A stretch of DNA of 64,000 nucleotides, taken from NCBI GenBank assembly GCA_016201285.1, contig JACQDE010000085.1, forward strand, positions 1 through 64,000, in the 5' to 3' direction. The notes beneath the pieces were generated by a model. It was not told the DNA's origin. It made no database searches and saw only the letters and a list, made by a program, of their open reading frames with translations. The number at the start of each line of letters is the position of its first letter. The first letter of the stretch is position 1. The stretch is from Acidobacteriota bacterium (GTDB lineage Bacteria > Acidobacteriota > Terriglobia > Acidiferrales > UBA7541). Both the position numbers and the translations under genes were made by a program. Shown here piece by piece: positions 8,306 through 17,404 of the stretch.

Positions 8306-10060
8306 ATGCGCAAACGAATTGCTCCTATTGCGATCTTTCTGGCCGCCGCTGTCTCTTTCGCGGTGGCCACGCGGGGGCAGACCAAGCCTGCGGCACCGGG
8401 CACGGAGTATCTGGTCACAACGGGTGAGGCAGGCCGTGCGGGCGGCCGGCTGGTCGTCTCGCTGCGCGCGGAGCCCAAGACGCTCAACCCGGTCACGGCC
8501 ACCGACAATCCGTCCAAGGAAGTGATCTGGCGGCTGATGGCCGACCTGGTGCATATCAACCGATTCTCCCAGCGAACGGAGCCCGCGCTGGCGAAATCCT
8601 GGAAGGTATCTTCCGACGGGCTTCGCTACACGCTCAAACTGCGCCGCGGTCTGCGCTTTTCCGATGGTCACCCCGTGTCCGCAGACGATGTACTGTTCAG
8701 CTTCCAGGTTTATCTTGACGAGAAGGTGCATGCTCCGCAGCGCGATTTACTGATTGTTGGCGGCAAGCCGGTTGGCATACGCAAGCTCGACGCGGACACC
8801 GTGGTCTTCGAGCTGTCGCAGCCCTACGGTGTCGGCGAGCGGTTGTTCGACGGCTTTGCGATCCTGCCGCGACATTTGCTTGAGTCCGCCTACAACGAAG
8901 GAAAACTCACCCAGAGCTGGGGACTGAACACAGCGCCGGAGCAAATCGCTGGGTTAGGGCCGTTCCGGCTGAAGGAGTACGTTGCCGGGCAAAGGCTCGT
9001 ACTCGAACGCAATCCGTATTACTGGAAGGCCGACCAGAAGGAAACTGCGCTGCCGTACTTGAGCGAGCTGGTCTTTCTCTTTGTGCCCAGCGAGGATGCA
9101 CAAGTGATCCGTTTCCAGGCCGGGGAAACGGACGTGATCAGCCGTGTCAACGCGCAAAACTTTGCCGTGCTCGCCGGGCAGCAGCAAGCGCGCGGCTACG
9201 CGATGCAGGATATCGGCCCCGGACTGGAGTACAACTTTCTTTTCTTCAATCTCAACGACCTCTCCGGGAAGTCGCTGCCACAGCTCGCGCGCAAGCAGGC
9301 TTGGTTCCGTGACGTGAAATTCCGCCAGGCGGTGTCCGCGGCGATTGACCGGGACAGTATCGTGCGGCTGGTGTACCAGGGACGCGCAACGCCGCTCTGG
9401 GGAAACGTTACGCCGGGCAACAAGCTGTGGGGCAACGCCTCGCTGCCGCATCCGCAGCGTTCACTGGACCGCGCGCGCTCCCTGCTTCAAGCTGCCGGCT
9501 TTTCGTGGAAAGGCGACGGAGCGCTGGTGGATTCGGGCGGGCAAGCGGTTGAGTTCACCATTGTCAGCAACTCATCGAATGCCGAGCGCATGAAGATGGC
9601 TACCATCATTCAGGACGATCTCAAGCAGCTTGGAATGCGAGTGCAGATCGTGGCGTTGGAGTTTCGCGCGCTCCTCGCTCGCCTGTTCGACTCGAAGGAT
9701 TATGAAGCCTGCGTGCTGGGCCTCGGCAGCGGAGACGCCGATCCCAACGCGGACATGAACGTTTGGCTATCGAGCGGCCCGCAGCACCTGTGGAACCCGG
9801 GCCAGACGCAGCCGGCCACGCCATGGGAGGCGGATCTGGATCGCCTGATGAAGCAGCAGCTTGTTGCGCAGAAAGCGGCTGAGCGCAAGAAGCTCTACGA
9901 TCGAGTGCAACAAATTGTTGCGGAAAACCAGCCGATGGTCTTTCTCGTCAGCCCCAACGTACTGGTGGGCGCAAAGAACGGCTTGGGGAATTTCCACCCC
10001 GCGATCCTCGATCATTACACCTTGTGGAATGTGGAGGAGCTGTTTTGGCGTGGCAAATAG
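8306..10060 (+). CDS. oppA: peptide ABC transporter substrate-binding protein (SBP family 5)
   Basis: Periplasmic binding protein of the importer, 584 residues. An N-terminal signal peptide (IAPIAIFLAAAVSFAVA) precedes the family-5 start GGRLVVSLRAEPKTLNPVTA. Further family marks are KSWKVSSDGLRYTLKLRRGL and the hinge-side segment AVSAAIDRDSIVRLVYQGRA. I chose the ATG at 8306 because it opens directly on the signal peptide; an in-frame GTG at 8258 would overlap the oppC stop. No lipobox Cys is seen, so it is probably soluble in the periplasm. Substrate is unknown; the family includes peptide, nickel and sugar binders. Confidence 0.85.
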   Translation: MRKRIAPIAIFLAAAVSFAVATRGQTKPAAPGTEYLVTTGEAGRAGGRLVVSLRAEPKTLNPVTATDNPSKEVIWRLMADLVHINRFSQRTEPALAKSWKVSSDGLRYTLKLRRGLRFSDGHPVSADDVLFSFQVYLDEKVHAPQRDLLIVGGKPVGIRKLDADTVVFELSQPYGVGERLFDGFAILPRHLLESAYNEGKLTQSWGLNTAPEQIAGLGPFRLKEYVAGQRLVLERNPYYWKADQKETALPYLSELVFLFVPSEDAQVIRFQAGETDVISRVNAQNFAVLAGQQQARGYAMQDIGPGLEYNFLFFNLNDLSGKSLPQLARKQAWFRDVKFRQAVSAAIDRDSIVRLVYQGRATPLWGNVTPGNKLWGNASLPHPQRSLDRARSLLQAAGFSWKGDGALVDSGGQAVEFTIVSNSSNAERMKMATIIQDDLKQLGMRVQIVALEFRALLARLFDSKDYEACVLGLGSGDADPNADMNVWLSSGPQHLWNPGQTQPATPWEADLDRLMKQQLVAQKAAERKKLYDRVQQIVAENQPMVFLVSPNVLVGAKNGLGNFHPAILDHYTLWNVEELFWRGK

Positions 10061-10084
10061 CTTTGACGATACAGTGGAAACATG

Positions 10085-10116
10085 GCGCGAAAGGCCGCTT
10101 GCGGCCATTGGCGCGC
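10085..10116. repeat. strong stem-loop between oppA and the TPR-CHAT gene
   Basis: GCGCG (10085-10089) can pair with CGCGC (10112-10116), and within it GGCCGC (10093-10098) pairs with GCGGCC (10101-10106). It starts 24 bases after the oppA stop and has no T-run. It may limit read-through into the next gene. It also makes the upstream ATG at 10082 a less likely start for that gene. Confidence 0.45.
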
Positions 10117-10138
10117 TCGTGAAATCCTCTCACCGATA

Positions 10139-13012
10139 ATGCCGGAACCCGAACCAATGGATTCGCTTCAGGAACTGATTGCCCAACTCGGGGCGCTCGA
10201 AGCGGAGCCCGCCCGTGAGGAATTCCTTCGCCAGCACGCGGAGCTGCATGATCGCGCGGTTGTGCTGCGCATTGCGGAAGATGCCGCAAAGACGGCGCGC
10301 GAGGATATGGATCGCGCCAGCCGCCTGGCTGGAGCGGCAAGCTGGCTTGCCGATTTTCTTAACGATGACTACTGCCGCGCACGCAGCGCCAGGACCACGG
10401 GACATGTCCTGGGTCTAAGCGGGAAGTACCAGGAGGCGCTGGAGTGCTACCAGAGTTCACTGGTCCTCTTTGATCATCAGGGGGAAGAAATTGAATCGGG
10501 AGTCACACTGAGCAGCTCTCTCCAGCCGCTCATCCTTCTTGGACAGTACGAGGAAGCGTTCCGCCGGGCGCAACGGGCGCAGCAGATATTTGAACGCCAC
10601 GGCGACCGACTGCGGCTGGCGCGCCTGCAAAGCAACCTTGCTAACATTCTTCACCGCCAGGACCGCTTTGCCGAAGCGCGCGATCTTTACCGCCAGGCGC
10701 AGCATGCACTGGAGGAGTTCGGCCAGCATCGGGATGTTGCCGTGGCCCTCAGCAACCTGGCCGTCTGCTGCATCAGCCTGAATGATTTCATGAGCGCGCT
10801 CGATGCCTACCAGCAGGCTCGCGCCTACTGCGAGCAGCACAACATGCCGCTGCTGCTGGCCCAGGCCGACTACAATATCGCGTACTTGTATTACCTGCGC
10901 GGCGAGTATCCACGTGCGATTGAGCTGTATCAAGCCACCCGCGTGTTCTGCGAAAAGGCTGGAGACGGGTACCATCGCGCGCTGTGCGACCTTGACCAGT
11001 CGGAGATGTACCTCGATCTGCGCCTCAGCAAGGAAGGTGCGCAACTGGCCCAACAGGCCTTTGCGAGCTTCGAGGAAATGAACATGGGTTATGAGGCGGC
11101 GAAAGCTCTCGCGTTTCTCGCCATTGCCTCGAGCCACCAGCGCAAGCCTTTTCGGGCACTGGAGCTATTTGATAAGGCCCGCCAGCGGTTCGTGGCCGAG
11201 CAGAATTCAGTTTGGCCCGCGCTGATCGATCTGCACGCTGCCCTGGTGTACTACCACGAGGGCCGCGCGTTTGAAGCGCGGCGGCGATGTGACGCGGCCC
11301 TCGAAGCCTTTGCGGGGACGCCGCTCTCCGGCAAGGCAGCGCTCAGCGAAGTGCTACGGGCGGCGCTGCATCTACAAGCGCAAGAACTGGAAGAAGCCGA
11401 ACGGTGGTGCCGTGCCGCTCTGCGCCGGCTGGAATTCGCCGGCACGTCCGCCGTGCGCTATCAGGGCTCGCTCGTGCTCGGGCAGGTTCAGGAAGCCCGC
11501 GATAATCTCCCCGCCAGCGTCGAGGCATATCGACAGGCATTGACGGACCTGGAAGCGCTACCGGTGCGGCTCCATGCCGAGGAACTGAAGATCGCATTTC
11601 TTCCCGACAAGCTGGCGGTTTACGAGAGCCTCGTGGCCGCGAGCATGGCGGTCTCTGGCGCCGAGAAGGGGAAGGAAGAAGCGTTTGCCGTCATTGAGAG
11701 GGCCAAGGCACGTCAGCTTTCGGATCTGGTTGCCTTCCGCGCGCATTCGCTTCCAGCTCCGGCTGGGACGCGCAGCGGTTTGGTGGAGCAGGTGAAAAGT
11801 CTCCGCGAAGAGCTGAACTGGTATTACCGCCAGATTGATCTGCAGGAATTGCGCCAGGAGGCAAGTTCCGCCGGCCAGATCGCGGAGTTGCGCCAGCGAA
11901 CCCGGGAGCATGAGGCGCACCTGGTCAAGACGATGAGTGATTCGCAGGCCAGTGATGAGGAATTCCTCTCCCTACAAAATGCGGGCACAATTTCGCTCGA
12001 CGCGATCCGGAGCATGCTGTCCGCTGATTCCGTGCTGCTTGAATACTACGTTGCGCGGGGAATGATCTATGCTTGCGTGGTGGACCGGGAACGGGTTGAG
12101 GTCGTTCCCGTCACGCCCGAGGCGCGCGCGCGGACGCTCACGCGACTACTGCAGGACCAGTTTTCTAAGTTCCGATTGGGTCCGGAATACGCGCAGTCTT
12201 TTGTTCGGCCAATGCGCGAGGCAACCGAGGCGTTGCTCAAGGAACTCAATGCGGAACTCATCGCTCCCCTGCGCAAGCACCTTCAGGCCCCGCGCTGGAT
12301 CATAATCCCGCACGGCTTCCTCCACTACCTGCCGTTCCATGCGTTGTTCGATGGGGCCAAGTTTCTCATTGAGGATTTCACGATTTCCTACGCCCCGAGT
12401 GCGAGCGTCTTCTATCTGTCGTGCACGAAGAGGAACTCTGCCAGCGGCGGCACCGCAATCCTTGCGCCGGCCCTGGCACAGAGGCCCCGGCTGGCGGATG
12501 AAGTCGAAGCCATCACTTCCTTGATTCCTGGCGCAAAGGTATTCCTGGGGGACGATGCCAGTGAGGAATGCCTGCAACGCTCGGCCGAGGCTAGCTGCCG
12601 CATTCATCTACAGACAGAAGCCGTTTATCGTCGGGATAACCCGATGTTCTCTTCGCTGCGGCTGGGCAGGTCTTGGCTTACACTCTTCGACCTCTATCAG
12701 CTTCGGCTGCCCGTCGAAATGATCATACTCAGTGGGTGCGGCCCCGGGATTAATTCGGGGGGTAACGGGGAGGAGCTCTTAGGACTGATCCGAGGAATGC
12801 TTTATGCCGGGGCGGAATCAGTTCTGGCCACCCTCTGGAACTCGCCGAACGATAGCGCGGCCGCCTTTCAGACCTCCTTTTACCCTCAGTTGCGGGACAA
12901 TCCCGATCGAGCCCAGGTCTTCCGCCGCGCGATGTTAAATTGCCGGGAGCGCCATCCGCACCCTTATTTTTGGGCGCCTTTCATCCTGTCGGGTAAGCCT
13001 GCGACCACCTGA
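10139..13012 (+). CDS. TPR-repeat CHAT-domain protein with altered catalytic dyad
   Basis: A large cytoplasmic protein of 957 residues. Residues from about 80 to 480 are tetratricopeptide repeats (for example ALSNLAVCCISLNDFMSALD, ADYNIAYLYYLRGEYPRAIE), then a helical linker, then a C-terminal CHAT domain (about 650-957), a caspase/separase-like cysteine peptidase fold. The catalytic Cys is present at 867 in LSGCGPG, and the trailing motifs GLIRGMLYAGAESVLATLW and PYFWAPFIL are canonical. The usual catalytic His in the xATHG motif is replaced: the segment reads IHLQTEAV with Glu827 at that place. It is therefore probably a pseudo-peptidase or binding protein. A secreted subtilase follows. Start uncertain: ATGs at 10082, 10139 and 10157 are all possible and none has a strong ribosome site. 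Confidence 0.82.
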   Translation: MPEPEPMDSLQELIAQLGALEAEPAREEFLRQHAELHDRAVVLRIAEDAAKTAREDMDRASRLAGAASWLADFLNDDYCRARSARTTGHVLGLSGKYQEALECYQSSLVLFDHQGEEIESGVTLSSSLQPLILLGQYEEAFRRAQRAQQIFERHGDRLRLARLQSNLANILHRQDRFAEARDLYRQAQHALEEFGQHRDVAVALSNLAVCCISLNDFMSALDAYQQARAYCEQHNMPLLLAQADYNIAYLYYLRGEYPRAIELYQATRVFCEKAGDGYHRALCDLDQSEMYLDLRLSKEGAQLAQQAFASFEEMNMGYEAAKALAFLAIASSHQRKPFRALELFDKARQRFVAEQNSVWPALIDLHAALVYYHEGRAFEARRRCDAALEAFAGTPLSGKAALSEVLRAALHLQAQELEEAERWCRAALRRLEFAGTSAVRYQGSLVLGQVQEARDNLPASVEAYRQALTDLEALPVRLHAEELKIAFLPDKLAVYESLVAASMAVSGAEKGKEEAFAVIERAKARQLSDLVAFRAHSLPAPAGTRSGLVEQVKSLREELNWYYRQIDLQELRQEASSAGQIAELRQRTREHEAHLVKTMSDSQASDEEFLSLQNAGTISLDAIRSMLSADSVLLEYYVARGMIYACVVDRERVEVVPVTPEARARTLTRLLQDQFSKFRLGPEYAQSFVRPMREATEALLKELNAELIAPLRKHLQAPRWIIIPHGFLHYLPFHALFDGAKFLIEDFTISYAPSASVFYLSCTKRNSASGGTAILAPALAQRPRLADEVEAITSLIPGAKVFLGDDASEECLQRSAEASCRIHLQTEAVYRRDNPMFSSLRLGRSWLTLFDLYQLRLPVEMIILSGCGPGINSGGNGEELLGLIRGMLYAGAESVLATLWNSPNDSAAAFQTSFYPQLRDNPDRAQVFRRAMLNCRERHPHPYFWAPFILSGKPATT

Positions 13013-13453
13013 CCCTTTTCTCCCTCCCACAAGAAACCAGTGGCTGGACTGAATACCCCCTGCAATTTGGTGCACCTTAGTTTTGTACTAGAACTCATAG
13101 TAGTTGAGGGCTTCTCGATTAGCCATCCAGATCGGTTTCCGAGTCTTTCTCCCCAATTCCCCTTCTTGGGCGCTTCGCGGTGCAATATGTCAAATCCTAT
13201 GTGTTCAAAGGAGTTTTTCTTCTAATCCCATTATTTCGAAGGAGATACTAGGAAGCAGAACGCCTTGATTACTAGCCCGGGAGGGCGAAAGCTGCCGTTT
13301 CAGCGGGTACGGAAGTCCTAGTACCCTCGTGTCCAGCTAATGGAACCATCTGACCATTGTTGATCCAGAGCCTCGACTCTAAGCTGGATAGGTGTGAAGG
13401 AAGCACGAAGAACGCAGTGGCAACTAGACGAACCGTTCGCGAGGAGAAAGAGC
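13013..13453. other. 440-base intergenic region upstream of the subtilase
   Basis: No convincing gene. It is visibly more AT-rich than its surroundings in the first half, and holds a hairpin GGGTAC (13305-13310) / GTACCC (13321-13326) with a 10-base loop. It probably contains the subtilase promoter and a long 5' leader, but I could not match it to any riboswitch or name a promoter with confidence. Confidence 0.5.
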
Positions 13454-14857
13454 ATGAGTAGGCGAAACATTCTTCGGTTGGGCATCCTGGTCCTGATGGC
13501 TGCACTCGTCCCCACCCAGGCGGTGGCCCAAAACGTCCGCTACATTCTCCGGTCCCCTTCCGCCAGCCAGGCTCAAGCTGCCTGCCAACGTTACGGCTGG
13601 CAAATGGTCCGGAACCTGGACAAGCCGGACATCTTCTTGATTGTCGGCTCGGATGCTGTGCCCTTCGAGACCCTCAAGCAGTGGGTCAAGGATGATCCGG
13701 ACGTCAAGAATCTAGAGAAAAACGGGAAGGGCAAGGTCTCCGAGGACGTGCTGGTGAACGTCTCCTACCTGCCCACGTCTGCAGTTTCCTCTGGGCTCAA
13801 TGACCGCCGCCTGACGAATTTGTACGGCACAAATGTGTGGGTGAACTATGTGCAGCAGCCTGCGCTTGCACTGGTCAAGCCCGCCGAGGTGGCGAATATC
13901 TTGGGCGCCGGGGTTGTCATTGCAATCGTTGATACCGGTGTCGATCCTCGCCACCCGGTTCTGGCAGGGGTTCTGGTTCCCGGCTATGACTTCACTCGAA
14001 ACGTGGAAGGATCGGCTTCTGAGCTCGCGGACCTCGACCAGTCCACGGCGGCCATCCTTGAGCAGTCCACGACTGCGATCCTCGAACAGTCTACAACCGC
14101 GATTTTGGAAGGCGCGCGCGTCGTGCAGTTGAACCAGTCCACCGCCGCGATCCTGGAGCAATCCACCGCCGCGATTCTGGAAGGAACGCCATTGCCGGCA
14201 TACTTCGGCCACGGCACGATGGTGGCGGGTTTGGTGCATCTCGTTGCGCCGGGCGCGAAGATTATGCCGCTGAAAGCATTCCGGGCTGACGGTACGGCGA
14301 GCACCGCGAACATCGTCCGGGCCATCTACTATGCCGCCGACCACGGCGCCAAAGTGATCAACATGAGCTTCAGCATTCCGGAGTTCTCCGATGAAGTGAT
14401 GCGTGCGATCAACTACGCTTCGCGCAAGAACGTCATTTGCATCGCGTCGGTAGGCAACGAAGCATCACGCGATTTGCGCTACCCGGCCGCACTCGGCAAC
14501 GTGATTGGTGTGGGATCCACCACAATGAGTGACCAGCCTTCCGTGTTCACAAACCTGGGCGCGGACATGGTCAGCCTGGCCGCCCCGGGTGAAGCCCTGG
14601 TCACCGCATACCCCGGTGGGCACTATGCCGCAGTGTGGGGTACCTCGTTCAGCGCCGCGCTGGTGTCCGGCGGCGCCGCCGTGCTGGTGGACGGCGTCAA
14701 GAAAGAGGAGATGAGCATCAGCATTGAGCAAGCGGATGCGCGCCGCGCTTTCGGCCGCAGCGTGCCCCTGAACACGCTGGACCTCGGTGAAGGACGCCTG
14801 GACCTGAACAAGGCTGTGCACTACATTAGGGAGATTAAACTGCCGCCGGTGAAGTAA
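13454..14857 (+). CDS. secreted S8 (subtilisin-like) serine peptidase with octapeptide repeat
   Basis: A 467-residue serine protease. A signal peptide (ILRLGILVLMAALVPTQAVAQ) is followed by a prodomain of about 120 residues. The catalytic triad is Asp160 (AIVDTGVD), His253 (GHGTMVAGLVHLVAPG) and Ser398 (GTSFSAALVSGG). Asp and His are 93 residues apart, well over the usual 35-40, because an insert with octapeptide repeats (residues about 196-243) lies between them. The ATG at 13454 has GAGGAGAAAGAG directly upstream. All three catalytic residues are intact, so an active secreted protease is expected. It is 32 bases before the HD-GYP gene, likely co-transcribed. Confidence 0.88.
   Translation: MSRRNILRLGILVLMAALVPTQAVAQNVRYILRSPSASQAQAACQRYGWQMVRNLDKPDIFLIVGSDAVPFETLKQWVKDDPDVKNLEKNGKGKVSEDVLVNVSYLPTSAVSSGLNDRRLTNLYGTNVWVNYVQQPALALVKPAEVANILGAGVVIAIVDTGVDPRHPVLAGVLVPGYDFTRNVEGSASELADLDQSTAAILEQSTTAILEQSTTAILEGARVVQLNQSTAAILEQSTAAILEGTPLPAYFGHGTMVAGLVHLVAPGAKIMPLKAFRADGTASTANIVRAIYYAADHGAKVINMSFSIPEFSDEVMRAINYASRKNVICIASVGNEASRDLRYPAALGNVIGVGSTTMSDQPSVFTNLGADMVSLAAPGEALVTAYPGGHYAAVWGTSFSAALVSGGAAVLVDGVKKEEMSISIEQADARRAFGRSVPLNTLDLGEGRLDLNKAVHYIREIKLPPVK
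14039..14182 (+). repeat. six 24-base units encoding the QST(A/T)AILE octapeptide
   Basis: Inside the subtilase gene, five copies of QST(A/T)AILE occur as three units, one degenerate unit (GARVVQLN), then two more units, all exactly 8 codons long. Codons vary between copies (CAG/CAA, TCC/TCT, ACG/ACC/ACT), so protein-level selection rather than recent duplication keeps the pattern. Confidence 0.9.
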
Positions 14858-14889
14858 CGCTTCGCCGGCCTGGGGAAGGTGAGAACACG

Positions 14890-15642
14890 GTGAGCTCCGC
14901 AGTCTCATTTCTCAAACAGGCCTCCGGCCTTCTGCCTGCCAACTGGCCGGACGGCCTGCGGGTCAAGCATCTGGAAGAGGAAGTTTATTCGCTGCGTGCG
15001 GCGGTCGTCTTCGCTCTCAACCAGATGCTTGACCTGAAAGACCTCAATACCGGGGTGCACAGCACCCGCCTGGCGGAATGGGCCATGCGCGTCGCGGAAC
15101 AGCTCGGCGTCGGCGAGAGCGAGCTGCACGATCTCGAGGTGGCCTCCATCCTGCACGACATCGGCAAGGTCGGCGTGCCGGACGCAATCCTGAACAAGCC
15201 TGGAAAACTCACACCGGAAGAACGCGAGCTGATCAACAAGCACTCGGAATACGGCTGGGCGATCCTCCGCCCCATCCCCGGCTTCGAACGCGTCAGCCTG
15301 TTCGTCCTGCACCACCACGAGCGGATCGACGGCAAAGGCTATCCCGCAGGACTGAAAAGCGAAGAGATTCCTCTCGGCGCACGGATCGTAGCTGTGGTGG
15401 ATGCTTTCGACGCCATGGTTTCGGACCGGGCCTACAGGAAGGGTCTTCCGCCAGAAGAAGCACTGCGCCGCCTGCGCGTTGATAGCGGCACGCAGTTTGA
15501 CTCTGTCATTGTCGAGAAGTTTTCGCGGCTGGCGATCCAGGAACTTCCGGAGATCGCCCAGATCCACGAGCCGCCAGCGCCCGCCGAATCTCCGTCGAGA
15601 AACCCTTCGGGGAACGCGTCCGCCGATTACCGGGGCTGCTGA
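14890..15642 (+). CDS. HD-GYP domain phosphodiesterase-like protein
   Basis: A 250-residue protein whose main body is an HD-GYP domain, the family that hydrolyses cyclic di-GMP through a metal centre. Seen motifs: HDIGKVGVPDAIL (the HD pair), HHERIDGKGYPAGL (the GYP loop) and the trailing helix VVDAFDAMVSDRAYR. There is no receiver or other recognised sensor domain, only about 45 N-terminal residues. The GTG at 14890 has GGAAGGTGAG about 6 bases upstream. It follows the subtilase closely, so protease output and c-di-GMP signalling may be co-expressed. Confidence 0.85.
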   Translation: MSSAVSFLKQASGLLPANWPDGLRVKHLEEEVYSLRAAVVFALNQMLDLKDLNTGVHSTRLAEWAMRVAEQLGVGESELHDLEVASILHDIGKVGVPDAILNKPGKLTPEERELINKHSEYGWAILRPIPGFERVSLFVLHHHERIDGKGYPAGLKSEEIPLGARIVAVVDAFDAMVSDRAYRKGLPPEEALRRLRVDSGTQFDSVIVEKFSRLAIQELPEIAQIHEPPAPAESPSRNPSGNASADYRGC

Positions 15643-15711
15643 ATTCCCCTGCGATTCCTTTCCATCAAAATTAACTCGGTGATCCGCCTTCTTCAGGCGA
15701 TGCCGTTGCTG

Positions 15712-17355
15712 TCAGGCGGCCGACCAATTCGTGCGCTCGATGACCGTGCGCGGTTCTTTGGCGCGGCCACGGGCAAGCCGCTTTTCTTCGCGCCGGCTGG
15801 TCCATAGCAGAACCGGCCCGATGAAGCGCGCGGCCCACCGCGATGCCGCGCCGAACTCCTCTTCGACTTCCCGCCGCAGTTCCTGCACTCTTCGGCTCAC
15901 AGTCTCGTTGGTTGACTTCAACCGGCGCTCCATGGCCCACAGGACTGCGCTGTACGCGCTCTTCAACTGCCGCGCCTCCCACTCGAAGCGCCTTCGGATT
16001 CTCTCGTCGGGATGGTGCTTGTAGCGTTTCCAGCCCTCCAGAGTTGTCCGGCATATGCGGTAGAGGCTCGGGCCATTCCGTTCGAAGTCCCGCTGGAATG
16101 CCCAGTCGAGAAAGGACTTGGACTGCTCGCGGGAGATGGCTGGATGCTGGAAATTGAACTTGAACTGTCCGTGGATGTCCGCCAGATCCACGGGCAGAAG
16201 CCGGCCCTGCTCTTCCATCTCGCGGTAGAGAGGCGTGCCGGGAACCGGCGTGTAGAGCATGAACTGATGGAAGTCGGTCTCGTGGGAGATGGCGTAATCA
16301 ATCTCTTCGCTAATGTTCTCCGGCGTGTGGTGCTCCATTCCGACGATCGTCGAACCGAGCAACTTGATCCCGTGTGATCGCAGCTCGCGGGTCAGGGTCT
16401 GGGTGTCGGATCCTTGCAGCTTGGCGTAGCCCGAACGCGGTGATTCCAGGCCCAGCCAGATCCACGAAACCCCCAACTCGACAAGCTCTTCCATCGTGTA
16501 CTTGCGGATGGCGTTGACCGAGGAGAAGACGTATAGCGCCCAGCTCTTGGCCTTCTCCTTCATTCGGTCCAGTAATTCCATGGCGCGCTTCCGGTGCAGC
16601 AGGAAGTTCTCGTCCATGATGAAGAACGACTGGACCTTCATCTTGGACTCCATCTCTTCCATCACCCCGAAGAGTTCATTTCCGGAATTGTAGAAGTCCA
16701 GAAATTTGCCCTTACCGCCGAAAAAGGCCGAGGTGGTGCAGAAGTTGCAGCCCATCGGACAGCCGACGGAGGGAATCAAAGTGGCAGCCGTCGCGCCCTT
16801 CCTGGACCGAGCTTTGATCCCCATGATGCGCAGGTCGAGCCCGGAGGTGATATGCGGATGCCGGATCGGTGCGCTTTCGTCCTCGCCCAGGTACCGCCTC
16901 ATCCAACTGATCCCGTCGCCCCGCACGATGTGGTCGGCGTCGATCAGGTGTTCCAACCCCGGGATCGCCGCCACGTGACCGCCCACCACAATCACCGATT
17001 GCGGCGAGAGCTCCCGCACCATCCGGCACATCTCCCGCACCTTGCCCACGTTCACGATGATTGAGGAGATCCCCACGATATCATAGTGGTTCCGCGCCAA
17101 TTCCTTGGCGAAGGCTTTGCGGTCCGGGAAATCCAAGACGGTGCAGGGGGCGGTGATGTTCTGCTGGATCATCATGATGCCCCACGAACGGTGAAACATT
17201 CGCAGCGAGTACGCGCCCTGCGCCCGCGTCACCTGGTTGTGATACAGCTCCATCGGGTTCATCTTGCGGCTGCCGAATTCGTCGTCCCGCGCGTACGGTC
17301 CAAAGACAGAGCTCAACAACACCCGGGCGTTGCTGCCCTTCGGATGACAATTCAT
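15712..17355 (-). CDS. B12-binding-type radical SAM enzyme, substrate unknown
   Basis: A 547-residue protein with an N-terminal cobalamin-binding-like fold (about 75-165, with the strand-turn SVIVVGGHVAAIPG) and a radical SAM core whose [4Fe-4S] motif is CPMGCNFC (Cys199, 203, 206). The C-terminal 130 residues are helical and basic. I do not see the DxHxxG B12-ligand motif, so cobalamin may bind base-off without a His ligand, or not at all. The ATG at 17355 is preferred over a longer open frame because of length and the AAAGG upstream. It is the last gene of the benzoyl-CoA reductase operon, 49 bases after the ATPase gene, and converges on the HD-GYP gene. Its role in that pathway is not known to me. 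Confidence 0.75.
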   Translation of the reverse strand: MNCHPKGSNARVLLSSVFGPYARDDEFGSRKMNPMELYHNQVTRAQGAYSLRMFHRSWGIMMIQQNITAPCTVLDFPDRKAFAKELARNHYDIVGISSIIVNVGKVREMCRMVRELSPQSVIVVGGHVAAIPGLEHLIDADHIVRGDGISWMRRYLGEDESAPIRHPHITSGLDLRIMGIKARSRKGATAATLIPSVGCPMGCNFCTTSAFFGGKGKFLDFYNSGNELFGVMEEMESKMKVQSFFIMDENFLLHRKRAMELLDRMKEKAKSWALYVFSSVNAIRKYTMEELVELGVSWIWLGLESPRSGYAKLQGSDTQTLTRELRSHGIKLLGSTIVGMEHHTPENISEEIDYAISHETDFHQFMLYTPVPGTPLYREMEEQGRLLPVDLADIHGQFKFNFQHPAISREQSKSFLDWAFQRDFERNGPSLYRICRTTLEGWKRYKHHPDERIRRRFEWEARQLKSAYSAVLWAMERRLKSTNETVSRRVQELRREVEEEFGAASRWAARFIGPVLLWTSRREEKRLARGRAKEPRTVIERTNWSAA

Positions 17356-17404
17356 TGATTTACCTTTACCCCTGAGCAAAGAGCTCTTGTTGGAGGTGAG
17401 CGAA

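Noticed and set aside
10139-13012. craspase-like (type III-E) TPR-CHAT protease
   Set aside because: No Cas7-11, CRISPR array or Csx30 gene nearby and the catalytic His is missing.
13260-13350. possible riboswitch (hairpin GGGTAC/GTACCC and GAAA-type loops)
   Set aside because: Could not be matched to the core of any riboswitch I know; kept only as an unexplained leader.
14039-14182. CRISPR-like short repeats
   Set aside because: The units are contiguous, in frame and codon-degenerate inside a protease gene, so they are a protein repeat.
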